Origin: Basidiobolus meristosporus CBS 931.73
Lineage: Eukaryota > Basidiobolomycota > Basidiobolomycetes > Basidiobolales > Basidiobolaceae
Assembly: GCA_002104905.1 (NCBI GenBank)
Contig: MCFE01000535.1
Coordinates: 1-61,367, forward strand
Reading direction: 5' to 3'
DNA length: 61,367 nucleotides
The number at the start of each line of letters is the position of its first letter. Positions within the stretch are counted from its first letter, which is position 1. The translations under genes and the position numbers were made by a program. Of the stretch, positions 35,871-46,305 are shown in pieces. Below the pieces are notes generated by a model. That model saw only the letters and a list, made by a program, of their open reading frames with translations. It ran no database searches and had not been told where the DNA came from.

Positions 35871-36800
35871 TGTAAATTTCGTAATTACACCTATATATCC
35901 CATTGACTTAGTCCCCTAGATCATAGTCTATAAATCCTAGAATATCTTGCCCAATTTCTTTTATGGGATTTACTTTGAGAATTTTTATATGTCCTGGGTA
36001 CCTGATATTTTGGTAATGTATTCCAAGTTATCCAAAGGCCCTCAAACTTTGCAACACCATATAGATGTATAATTAATACCTTTACATTCAATAAATAATC
36101 AAGTGAAAGCAACATCTTTTTATTGAGCTCCAAGCAGTTACTCTATCAAGTGTGCACTATATCTATTTCTAGAATCTCCCTTTTGCTGTGTAGTTGGATG
36201 GATCTACCTGTTGTAAATCTCATAATTACTCCTAAATGCTCACTTATACATAGTCTACAAACCTTAGAAATTTCTGCTTAAACTCCTTGTTGAGATTTGC
36301 TCCAAATATTCTCACCCAAATATATGGTATCAAGTGCATGAGAAATCTCTAAACTGTCCAAACAGCCCCACTTTGCACACATGCTCTGGGTGTTGTTAGA
36401 GTTTTGCACATAATTGAAGTGATTGGGAGAATAAGTAGATCAAGTGGCTTTCACTTAATGACTTATTGAATATAATGTTGTAAAAATTTGTAATTCCACC
36501 TAAATATTCACCTAACTTAGTCACTTAAATCCTTACCTTCAAATCCTAGAGAATACTGACCAAATTCCTTGTTGGGATTTACTTAGAATATTTACCCAGA
36601 ACATGAAAATTAGATAAGTTGTCCAAACAGCCCCAAACTTTGCACACCTGTTCTTGGGACCTTTCTTAACCTATTCTACGTGTTTGTTATGCCAAGATCA
36701 TGCAAACGTATAAATACTACTTTTACATTCAATAAATCATCACACAAAGATCACATAATCTACTTGTCCTGCCAAATCACTTCTAATATCTCCAAGACTC
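35871..36800 (+). repeat. Three degenerate copia-like LTR copies
   Basis: A unit beginning TGTTGTAAAttt.GTAATTaCaCCTA recurs at about 35871, 36209 and 36474. The first unit is followed by a short leader (about 36120-36208) that matches, in decayed form, the gag start region at 36800-36900 (both end in GTTGGATGGATCTA); this leader runs straight into the second LTR copy. So the block reads LTR, leader, LTR, LTR, leader, gag. Confidence 0.7.
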
Positions 36801-36812
36801 TTACAACAGGTT

Positions 36813-37436
36813 ATGAGCCCCAAGCTGTCACTCTCTGCAATGTCTACTACTGCTATTACTGGAATTTCCTCCTCTGCTGAAAAGTTGGATGGATCTAACT
36901 ACCAAGTGTGGAAGGTGAAGATGAAGATGCTGCTACAAGAAAGAGGCCTGTGGGATATTGTCATGGGAGAAGAATGCCCTCCTAAAAGCATGCAAGAGGA
37001 AGCCCTAAAGTACCAGAAGAAAGAATAAAGTGCCTTTAACTGCATTTGCCTTAATGTTAAAGACAAATTGCTAATTCAATGCTCAAGAGCAAAAACTGCA
37101 AAGAATGCCTGGAAGGCATTAGAAGACACCTACCAGTCATGTTCAGCTACTAAGAAAATGTATCTGAGACAAAGATTCTTCACTACAAAGATGCTGCCAG
37201 GAGAAGAAATGAAAAATCCAATTAACAGAATTACCCTGCTGGTGGATGAGATGGAATCTGTGGGCATACCAACCACTGATGAGGATGTGATAGTTACCAT
37301 CCTAAATAGCCTGACAGACAGGTTTCAGGGCCTTGTATCAGCCCTAGAGTCCAGAACTGAAGATTTGACCATGAATTACTTTTATGAAAGGCTCCTGGAT
37401 GAAGAATTAAGAAAATCAAGCACCAATACCTTATGA
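36813..37436 (+). pseudogene. Copia-type gag remnant (UBN2 family)
   Basis: The frame from 36813 gives a copia Gag start (KLDGSNYQVWKVKMKMLLQ), a stop TAA at 37026-37028, then continues (NAWKALEDTYQSCSATKKMY, LVDEMESVGIPTTDEDVIVTI). This matches the gag-polypeptide of Ty1/copia elements. The zinc knuckle, protease, integrase and RT are absent, so it is a fragment; downstream sequence passes into another element. Capsid protein of a dead retrotransposon. Confidence 0.8.
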
Positions 37437-37756
37437 AAAGTTACTGTAATGATCCTGTCAAAAGGCTGTCACAAAGCAAAAGTCCCATGACTTAGAGGTA
37501 CTGATGCCATCAGGACACTGTCTAGAGACTGTTGAGAAATAATTGCACCCCAGATTTCACAATAAACTTAGTCAAAATTTTTTGTCACAACAATGTATAA
37601 GTTGCTTTTGATTGGTTCCCTGCCAGTTTGCCCACTTTCTGATCCCAGACACTCTATCACCTCCTACATTTGTGTGCATTGATTGGCTATTGCCTCTTTT
37701 TCACACTCCTTACTTCCTGACTTAACTGTTTCTCTTACTCTTCATGTGTACAAATT

Positions 37757-38808
37757 GATTTATTTCTGTTGAAACTCCAGTTGTACCTCAATTGCCAATT
37801 GTATTGACCTATACAAGTCCCTATACCCTACACTAACATTCAGTCCAACCTCACATTCAACAAGTAACTCCATTAAAATCCACCACTCAATAAGTGTTTC
37901 TGCTGTAACACTCTGGTTCCACAACTTTGGCAGGATCCCAACAGCTTTATGCCACTGTTCATTCACTAGTTCCCACACATCCTGGTCTTCAGCTGGTGCT
38001 GCAAGGTCTAGCACCTCCTCAACTGGTCTTTGCAATAAATCCTTACAATATTCAAGTGCATTTTCTTGAGCACTGCTCTTGAAGAAGTGCTGCAACCTCT
38101 TGGTGTGCCAATTAATGCTCCAAGATTCTACTGAAGGCATTGTGATAGTCTTCAAGTTCTTAATGTTGTGGCCTTGTCTGTCAGTGGGATCTCCATTTTG
38201 TCAACAATGGAGGATGTGGAGGCTGTGATAGATGAATAGCCATTTTCTGCCAACTCATCCACCTTGATGGAGTGTAGCTCAGCTGGCTGTACTTCCAACT
38301 CTTGTGAAAACAGCTGTTTTCTTGTTGGTAATTCTTCTTGGCTACAATGGGATTCAGTCTGTTCCTGGCTTGTGGCATTAATTGGCAAGAACTGCAGTTT
38401 TTTTTGCCTGCCTCCCTGTCTCAGGCTTGGGTAGACATTTTCCCCTTTACCATTTCCTTTATCACTGCCAGGCCTTTCACTGCTACTTTGTCTGAGTGCT
38501 TTTTGTAATGAACTACATTTTCACCTTGATAAATTCTGCACTGACACATCTGTTTTGGCCTGCTTGTCCTTTGCTGGCACTCTCCTGGCAACCTTATGTT
38601 TTGTTTCTGCTTATTTCAAGCTCTCAACCACAGTTGTGCCAGGCTCCTGTAAAAGCTGCTGGTTTATATCACTGCTAGGTCCTTAACTGCTACCTTGACT
38701 GAGTGCTACTTGAGTAGTACTGCACTTTCTCCTTGATAAATGTTGTGCTGGTGCATTTGTGTCTGCCTGCATGTCCCTAATTGGCACTCTTCCAGCTACT
38801 TGACATCT
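37757..38808 (-). pseudogene. 3' part of an unrecognised transposon-like gene, split by Gypsy
   Basis: Minus-strand frames (38388-38152 and 38155-37760) encode Ser/Gln-rich then Trp-containing sequence (LIEWWILMELLVECEVG). Together with 45661-44716 they form one original gene into which the Gypsy element at 38814-44710 inserted: removing the element and one CTTTG copy rejoins them. I do not recognise the protein. There are several stops and one frame change, so it is decayed. Repeat-element context suggests a transposon gene, not a host gene. Confidence 0.5.
38461..38799 (-). repeat. Imperfect direct repeat inside the split gene
   Basis: Two copies of about 130 bp (38461-38592 and 38668-38799) that share cactgc.aggyc, ctgagtgct, ccttgataaatt and ggcactcttcc-type blocks. 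On the minus strand they encode a duplicated Ser/Lys-rich motif (NLSR.KCSS / HLSRRKCSTT). Confidence 0.65.
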
Positions 38809-38813
38809 CTTTG

Positions 38814-39335
38814 TGTCATGATCACATGACAACCATGAACACCCATGCCAAGTTTCAGCTTCCTAGCTCAATTTCTAAGAGATTCCTTTTGGAACCTTCT
38901 ACCACCTTCCAGAAAGCTCCTGACCATTCCAAACCATTGTTACACAACAAAACATTCCATGGAAGCTTCCCATTGTATTTCTCATAGTCCAGTACCACAT
39001 ATGGAAATACCAGGTCACATGACTTAGTCACATGATCAGGTGACCCAATCCATTTCCCCATCCTGTCTCAGTGCCGTGTCATCTATGTTATTATCCCCAG
39101 CACCACTCCTGTGCCTCACCCCACAACCCCATATAATATTAGCCAATATCTCTTGGCATCAGTATAGCCAAAAAGTATATATAGTCCTATCCCCCCTTAA
39201 GTATTCCTCAGTCTGATAAACACAGGTCTTCAATAAACAGCCTTGCCTTGAATCCTGCCTTGCCTTGATGGTCCACACCAAAGTCCTTTCCTGCCATGCC
39301 TAGCTTTTCCTCCTGCCTTGTGTCTATTCATAACA
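38814..39335 (+). repeat. 5' LTR of Gypsy copy 1
   Basis: 522 bp, TG...CA ends. Contains a TATA element (TATATATA, 39176-39183) and, 34 bp downstream of its start, AGTCTGATAAAC (39210-39221), a plausible transcription start. Confidence 0.95.
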
Positions 39336-39348
39336 GTTTTATTAGACT
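39336..39348 (+). promoter_or_regulatory. Candidate self-primed primer-binding site
   Basis: GTTTTATTAGACT directly abuts the 5' LTR. Ten of its bases (TTATTAGACT) pair with AGTCTGATAA of the LTR at 39210-39219 with one G-U pair. No tRNA-type TGG primer site is seen next to the LTR. Tf1/sushi elements prime reverse transcription with the 5' end of their own RNA folded onto a site just after the LTR, and this layout fits. Confidence 0.5.
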
Positions 39349-39741
39349 CTCCTGACTTACCTGTGGTTCCCTGCCTTCTGCCCAAAGTTTGAAGAACACT
39401 TGTAAAAGGAATACTCACCGTAAGTATCACCCACCATCTTTCCCTAGTCTTGCCCTATAAAGGCAAAGATACTTTATCTTTGTAAAACTATTGGTCAAAG
39501 CTGCATTTACTTTATTACCCTGCTGGTGGAGTTTACAGTTGTTACAGTATTGGAAGCTTTAGTACAATACTCTATCAAAGGACATTGAAACCAGTACCTT
39601 CTGAAGCAATGCTAACTTATTTAAGTTGGGGATTATGGCTCAATAGTTGTATTCTTGACATACTAGTGGCTTTACAAACCCACAACCTAGTTTAGTATAT
39701 TCCAGTATTCCTTGCAAGTTCATCCGCCTTCCTCTGCTACC

Positions 39742-40675
39742 ATGGCCAACCTAGAGCTGAACTTTGCCCAGCTCATGGCTGCCTTTACCCAACTGCAGCA
39801 AGACCATGCAGACCTCAGGAACACTCTTGCTCAGTTCCAGAACCAAAGTGTCCAGCAAACTAGTCATGTCCTTGTCTACCAAGAACCCAAGTATACTCCT
39901 GCTACCAAGTTCAATGGCTCTCAGAATGAATTCCGTTGCTTCATCAACATGGTGAGGAACAATCTTGCACTCCAGCCCAACTAGTACCCCACTGACCAGG
40001 CCAAAGTTGGCTTCATCTCCAACCTGCTTACTGGTACAGCTCTCAAGTGGTTCTCCCCCTTAGTGGAGCCCAACTCTCCCCTACTCAGAGACTACCAAGC
40101 CTTTCTCACTGAAATGGAGCTAACATTTGGTAACATTGACCAAGCCAGAACTGCTGCCAACAAGATCAAGACCCCCAAACAAGGGAACAAGCCAGCATCA
40201 GTCTATGCCTTGGAATTCCAACAACTCTCCAGTGACCTCAGCTCCTGGGGTCAAGCAGCCTTGATTAGCCAATTCCAAGATGGCCTCAATGATGAGGTTG
40301 GTGATCTGCTACTCACACTCCCAGATCCAGATACATTGGTTGAAGCTATGCACCAAGCAATCTGGTGTGATAACAGACTATTCCAGAAGAAGCAAAAGAA
40401 CCGTCAAAGACACATTCCTGTTGCAGTCCCAGCCCCTCCTGCTCCCCAAGTCACTCCAGAAGATCCTATGCAGATTGATAGTGCCAAATACAAAAAACTA
40501 TCAAAGAGTGAAAAGTCCAGATGTCAACAAGCCAACCTCTGTCTATACTGTGGCCAACCAGGTTCACTTTGCCAAGTCCTGCCCCTACAAGAAGTCCAGC
40601 TTCAAGCTGATGCGGTCCTCCAGTAACCAACCAGATTCAGATCTGTTGGGAAACTCCAATGTCCAGTTGCACTGA
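39742..40675 (+). pseudogene. Gypsy copy 1 gag, degenerate
   Basis: Starts at accATGG (39742): MANLELNFAQLMAAF, a coiled N-terminus, capsid-like middle (FNGSQNEFRCFINM, LTGTALKWFSPL) and a CCHC knuckle LCLYCGQPG. Lesions relative to copy 2 or expected frame: TAG at 39982-39984 and one extra T near 40563 that frameshifts the zinc knuckle. The gag frame ends at TGA 40673-40675 inside the frameshift hairpin. Confidence 0.88.
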
Positions 40676-40692
40676 CAGGCTTGCAACTGGAC
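40648..40692 (+). promoter_or_regulatory. -1 ribosomal frameshift signal between gag and pol (copy 1)
   Basis: In the gag frame the sequence reads ..G GGA AAC (40648-40654), a canonical X XXY YYZ slippery heptamer. Six bases later a perfect 11-bp stem forms between GTCCAGTTGCA (40661-40671) and TGCAACTGGAC (40682-40692) around a 10-nt loop that contains the gag stop. Pol is open in the -1 frame across this site. The same cassette is unchanged in copy 2. Confidence 0.75.
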
Positions 40693-43600
40693 CCACCCAT
40701 GAAAATTCAGCATATCCAAGAATCTTCCTTTGCCACAAAATCTATCCAGTCCTTGAGAATGCCTGTCAAAATCCAGATCCCTGACTCCAGTCCTGTCCCA
40801 GTCCTAGCCCTGATTGATTCCGGTGCTTCATCCTGTTTCATTGACCAAGCCTTTGTCCAGAAGCACTCTATTCCTGCTACCTTGAAATCCTGGCCAGTCC
40901 AAGTAGAAGTTATTGATGGAAGATCACTCTCCTCTGGTGCCATTACCCATGAAACATGCTTACTCCAGCTGTCCAGTACTACTCACCAAGAAATAATTGC
41001 CTTCAACATCATCACCTCACCACACTATCCTATTGTGCTTGGAAGCTCATGGCTGAGCTACCACAATTCAAGTATTGATTGGAAATCCAAGATGCTGTCA
41101 TTCACCAGATCCCACCAAGTCAACTCCATGAAATCTCCAGACCCTGATTGCCATGAAAAGACTATTGCCAACAGTTCAACAGCCCAAAATACCTTGCCAG
41201 CTGCAGGAGCCCCCTGAGCAACTATACCAGCCAAGTACCAAGAGTTTGCCCATGTCTTTGACAAGAAGAAAGCAGAACTCCTCCCTGACCATTGGCCTTA
41301 TGACTGCCCTATTGACCTTGAAGATGGAAAAGTCCCTCCATTTGGCCCAATATATAACCTCTCCTAGCTGGAGTTGAAAGAACTCCATGGTTATATTCAA
41401 GAAAACCTCCAGAAGGGTTTTATTCAGCACTCCAAATCACCTGCTGGAGCCCCAATCCTCTTGGTCAAGAAGAATGGCACCCTCAGAATGTGTGTGTGGA
41501 CTACCATGCTTTGAATAAGATCACAGTCAAGAACTGCTACCCCCTGCCCCTGATCAACACACTGTTGGATCAGCTATAAAGTCTTCACTAAGATAGACTT
41601 GAGGGGAGCTTACAATCTTGTCAGAATCAAGCCTGGTGATGAATGGAAAACTGCCTTTTGCATAAGATATGGTCACTTTGAGTACAAAGTAATGCCATTT
41701 GGCCTCACCAATGCCCCTGCTGTGTTTCAACACCTCATGAATGACATATTCCGTGAATACCTTGACCAGTTTGTGGTAATCTACCTTGACGATATTCTCA
41801 TATACTCCAAGAGTCAAGATGAACATGATGAACATGTCAAGAAAGTATTGAGAAAACTAGACTCTGCCAGTCTTTATGCCAAGCTAGAGTGTGAATTTGA
41901 CCAGAGACAAGTGGAATTTCTTGGTTACCTCATCAGCCCTGAGGGAACAAGAATGGACCCAAGGAAAGTTGACTCAGTCCAATCCTGGAAAACTCCAAGC
42001 TCAGTCAAGGAAGTACAATCCTTCCTGGGATTTGCCAACTTCAATTGCAGGTTCATAGCCAGTTACTTCAAGATAGTCACCCCTTTGACAAAGCTTACCC
42101 AGAAGAACACACCTTTTGCCTGGAATGAGGAGCAATCCACTTCATTCAACCAACTCAAGAAATCTTTCCTGAAGGCCCCCCTGCTTGCCCACCCTGACCT
42201 TGAGAAGCAATTCATAGTGGAGACTGATGCTTCTGATTTTGCCCTTGGTGCCATACTCTCCCAGTATGATGAAGACAACATGTTGCACCCCATTGCATTC
42301 TACTCTTGGAAGTTTTCCCCTGCAGAGATCAACTATGATATCTATGATAAGGAGTTGCTTGCCATCATTGTAGCCTTTGAGCAATGGAGACACTACCTGG
42401 ACGGTGCAAAACACAAAATCAAAGTCTTCTGTGACCATAAGAACCTTGAGTACTTTGCAACTTCCAAAGTACTAAATTGGAGACAAGCTAGATGGTCACT
42501 CTTCCTGTCCAGCTTTGACTTTACTATCACCTATAGACCTGGTGCAAAGCAAGGAAAGCCTGATGCCCTGTCCAGAAAAAAGGAATGAATATGCCCTGGA
42601 AGAGGGAGATGATGCCTGTTGGCAAATGGAATACCCATTGCTGAGCAAGAAACATTTTGAGATTCTTGCCACCTAGTCCTCAAGTCTTGTCACCCCTTCA
42701 TTCCTAGTAAGGATATCAGAATCCCAAGCCTCCAATACAACTTCCAGCACCATCAAGAAATATCTGGAATCCCCAGTTGGGCCCCCTCTCAAGTTCCCAA
42801 ACACCCAGAACCTGCATTTGGTAAACAACCTCATCTACCACAAGCAGCAGCTTTATGTCCCAGACCTTGTCACCCAGCTAGACATCATTAAGTCTTGGCA
42901 TGATTCAATGGCTGCAGGCCACTTTGGTACCGCCAAAACCTTGAATGCTATCAAAAGAGATTTCTGGTGGCATAGAATGATAACTCTTATCAAAGAATAC
43001 ATTCTGACTTGTGATATTTGCTACCAGGCAAAACCAGCCAGACACCAGCCCTATGGACTTCTTCAGCCCTTGCCTATCTCAGAACACCAATGGAGATCTA
43101 TATCTATGGACTTCATTACTGACCTCCCTGAGTCCTGTGGCTTCAATGCTATACTTGTAGTGGCTGACCAGCTGACCACAATGGCTCACTTTATCCCTTG
43201 CTGTAAGAACACTGATGCAAAAGAAACCGCTGAGTTAGTCCGCAAGAATATTTTCCACCTTCATGGTATCCCCAGTGATATTGTGTCACATAGAGGCCCC
43301 CAGTTTGTGTCCAAGTCTTGGAAACACTTCATCCAATACCTTGGTGTTCAAGTCAAGCTCTCTACTGCCTTCCATTCACAGTCTGATGGCCAGACTGAAA
43401 GAATCAACCAGATTTTAGAGCAATACCTCTGGTGCTATATCAATTACCAGCAAGACAATTGGGTTGATCTACTCCCTGTTGTTGAGTTTGCCTACAACCA
43501 CTCAAGCCATAGTGCGACCGGTTTTACATCATTCTATGCAAACTATGGATTCCACCCTCAGTTTGATATCCAGATTCCAACAAACCCAATGAGCCCACAT

Positions 43601-44187
43601 GCGGCTGAACATGCCCAAGCAATCCAGGACATCAGGAATACCCTCAAGGAAGAGCTATCCTTAACTCAGGAAAGCTACAAGAAATTTGCCAATCTAAAAT
43701 GGCATCCCAGCCCTGATCTTAATGAAGGAGATTCTGTATGGTTGCTCAGAAGAAACATCAGCACTGACCACCCTTGTGACAAATTGGATTTCAAGAAACT
43801 TGGTCCCTTCAAGATCAAGAAGAAGCTTAGCCTTATAGTATATCAGCTACAGTTACCAGCAAGTATGAAAATCCATGATACTCTCCATGTGTCCCTCCTG
43901 GAGCCATATTGCAGGAACACCTTGCCAAACTGGCAAGAAGCAATGCCCCAAGCCATCCAGGTTGACCAATATCAAGAATTTGAAGTTGAACAGATTCTAG
44001 ACTCCAAGTATATCCGGTCAAAGCTGTACTACTTAGTAGACTGGATTGGTTATGGTCCAAGTGACCAATCATGGGAACCAGCTACCCATCTCACTAATTG
44101 TCAAGAACTAGGTACCCAGTTCCACCAGCAAAATCCTGCAAAACCTGCCCCAAAAGGAAACAGAGCTTTGCCTGGAAGAGGAGAATA
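40681..44187 (+). pseudogene. Gypsy copy 1 pol with chromodomain, degenerate
   Basis: Readable segments: protease ([12 protein letters not shown]), RT ([11 protein letters not shown]), RNase H ([14 protein letters not shown]), integrase with HHCC and D-D-E core ([11 protein letters not shown]), and a C-terminal chromodomain (LYYLVDWIGYGPSDQSWEP). Lesions include TGA at 41215-41217, TAG at 41365-41367, an extra GT in a short GT run near 41489-41497, a small deletion near 41576, TAG near 42675, and an insertion after the RNase H region (about 42588). The Trp substitutions for Arg relative to copy 2 (YSWKF, LNWRQ, KSWHDS) come from CGG to TGG changes. Confidence 0.9.
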
Positions 44188-44188
44188 G
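44173..44188 (+). promoter_or_regulatory. Polypurine tract of Gypsy copy 1
   Basis: TGGAAGAGGAGAATAG ends immediately before the 3' LTR; the same tract lies beside the LTR of copy 2 (57401-57416, opposite strand). It would prime plus-strand DNA synthesis. Confidence 0.75.
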
Positions 44189-44710
44189 TGTCATGATCAC
44201 ATGACAACCATGAACACCCATGCCAAGTTTCAGCTTCCTAGCTCAATTTCTAAGAGATTCCTTCTGGAACATTCTACCACCTTCCAGAAAGCTCCTGACC
44301 ATTCCAAACCATTGTTACACAACAAAACATTCCATGGAAGCTTCCCATTGTATTTCTCATAGTCCAGTACCACATATGGAAATACCAGGTCACATGACTT
44401 AGTCACATCATCAGGTGACCCAATCCATTTCCCCATCCTGTCTCAGTGCTGTGTCATCTATGTTATTATCCCTAGCACCACTCCTGTGCCTCACCCCACA
44501 ACCCCATTTAATATTTGCCAATATCTCTTGGCATCAGTATAGCCAAAAAGTATATATAGTCCTATCCCCCCTTGAGTATTCCTCAGTCTGATAAACACAG
44601 GTCTTCAATAAACAGCCTTGCCTTGAATCCTGCCTTGCCTTGATGGTCCACACCAAAGTCCTTTCCTGCCATGCCTAGCTTTTCCTCCTGCCTTGTGTCT
44701 ATTCATAACA
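44189..44710 (+). repeat. 3' LTR of Gypsy copy 1
   Basis: 522 bp, eight differences from the 5' LTR. Followed by the CTTTG target duplication at 44711-44715. Confidence 0.95.
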
Positions 44711-44715
44711 CTTTG

Positions 44716-45661
44716 ACACTTGTCTGGAGCTTTTGACCCTGCTTGTAATGGGCTCTTGTGGAAGATGCTGGTTTTTAGCAATGGCACCTTTGTTCATCTG
44801 CCTTTGATAGTTTCTGCTATTCTTAAGATAATTTCTTAGCATACCAATGTGGGCCCAAAATCCATTTGCCTGGGTGAATCCAGGATAATGCTCATGGAAC
44901 AAGTCTAGTGCATTCTGCTTGGCCTTAAGTTCTTGATGGTCCCATGGTATGCTGGCCTTAAGGTGATGCCATGCTGGACTTCTGACAGCCTATTGAATAT
45001 TAGCCCACACTTCATTATTGCACTCAACAGCTTCATATATTTTCAATGTCTTGTAACTTTTAGGCCTTGGCATAAACACCACAGTGTCTCCCTCCCACAC
45101 TGTGATAGGTCTTTCTGTGGGCTTTATCTTTGGACACTGTTGTGGTGCTTCAAGAACTGTATTGTGTTCCTCTGCTGTAACATCAGGAAATGGCTCAAAT
45201 CATGGCTGTGAAATTGAGCCACTTGAGTTCCTTCCTTGCAGCAAAGTTACCACTTTCTCTACCTGGGATATTGATTGCTCTACATGTATTATTGGCACAT
45301 CCTGTTTCTGGACTATTTCCTGATTTCTCTGGGCCCTTACATCTATCCTATCAGCCACTGCACCTAATTGCTTCATTAATACTTTGGTATGAGCTGGCAC
45401 CATACTTGCTAATATGGGTGGTGGTGATGTTATGGCAGCTACTTGCTGGTCTTCAACTGAGGGTACTGAGTTTGCTACATTCTCATCTGCCTGAGCATAA
45501 CAGTCAGCTTGTGGCTCTGCAGAGGTTCTATATTGCCTACTTGACTGAGAGCCTGAGGAGTCTGCATTGTTACCTTCAGTGGGCACACTGTTAACATGGC
45601 CTTTTTTGGATTTAGCACTGCTTGAAGCACTGAGTGCCAAAGCAAGCTGTTGTCCAACCAT
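44716..45661 (-). pseudogene. 5' part of the unrecognised gene split by Gypsy copy 1
   Basis: Minus-strand reading from ATG 45661 (MVGQQLALALSASSS) is Ser/Gln-rich, then a hydrophobic/charged section (QVEKVVTLLQGRNSSG), then, past at least one stop, WEGDTVVFMPRPKSYKTLKI and NALDLFHEHYPGFTQANGFW. It continues across the Gypsy insertion into 38808-37757. I cannot assign a family; length, low complexity and location suggest an accessory protein of a large transposon. Confidence 0.5.
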
Positions 45662-46122
45662 TCTTCTGCTGCTGTCAGAGGAGGGGTTTGGTAGGGAACC
45701 AGATAACTTTGCTTTATTTTTTGGTGGAATATATATGAAAGTGAGTCAGACCAATGTGGAAATAGTGTTACATATACGTGTGTATGTGGTGCCACAACTT
45801 TGTTTATAATGCTTAATATGGTGGGTCATCATTGAATCTTACATTCAAGTAGGTGCAATATCTCAAATACAAGACTGTCTTAAATTCTCATGAGTATTGA
45901 CCAAAAAGTGATATAATAGCATACATTGTTGAAGGTCAAACTGTTTGCCCCATGGATAAGACTACTTTGATACAACACTGCAAGAGAAGAGAAAAAAGAC
46001 CATGTGGCTATTGTAGCAAGCCTCTCAGCCATGAAGTATGCAGACAGAATAGGAAGTATTACAAGGATCATGGCCAGTGTTTTGCCACCCAAGTCATATT
46101 TGACCATTCATCAGTCACTATT
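45662..46122. other. Spacer between split gene and first Harbinger copy
   Basis: AT-rich, no supported gene. The last three bases (ATT, 46120-46122) are the left target-site triplet of the Harbinger-like element. Confidence 0.5.
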
Positions 46123-46305
46123 AGACTTGTTCTGTTGGATAGTGCTACATAGTGCCAGCCTGTTTATGGTGCTGGATTGATCTGGCACTCTACGGCACTA
46201 TCTGGCACTATAATTTCTACCATGATGCCAGTGGTATGATACAGTTACTAGTAATTTTACTCAATCTTACTTATGTTGCTCAGAATAGTGCTTTCCTTGC
46301 TTTAT

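Larger units (their letters stand above)
38814..44710 (+). mobile_element. Complete Gypsy chromovirus (Tf1/sushi type), degenerate copy
   Basis: 5,897 bp bounded by two 522-bp LTRs that begin TGTCATG and end CATAACA, with identical 5-bp flanks CTTTG (38809-38813 and 44711-44715). Order: LTR, gag, protease-RT-RNase H-integrase, chromodomain, polypurine tract, LTR. The LTRs differ at eight positions that I can count (about 1.5 percent), yet gag and pol carry several stops and frameshifts, so this copy is dead. A related, better preserved copy lies at 56872-61367 on the other strand. Confidence 0.95.

Noticed and set aside
38845-39061. Open frames inside Gypsy LTRs, repeated at 44220-44436 and 57153-57369
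   Set aside because: They lie wholly within non-coding LTRs and recur on both strands only because the LTRs are repeated.
44896-44906. GGAACAAGTCT, identical to the Harbinger terminus
   Set aside because: It lies inside the readable split gene (NALDLFHEHYP) with no AAT/ATT triplet next to it and no partner end, so I treat it as chance.
46120-46132. Classical TTA target site for the Harbinger ends
   Set aside because: Shifting the boundary to GACTTG gives TTA on one side but TAT or TAA on the others; AAT/ATT fits all junctions better.
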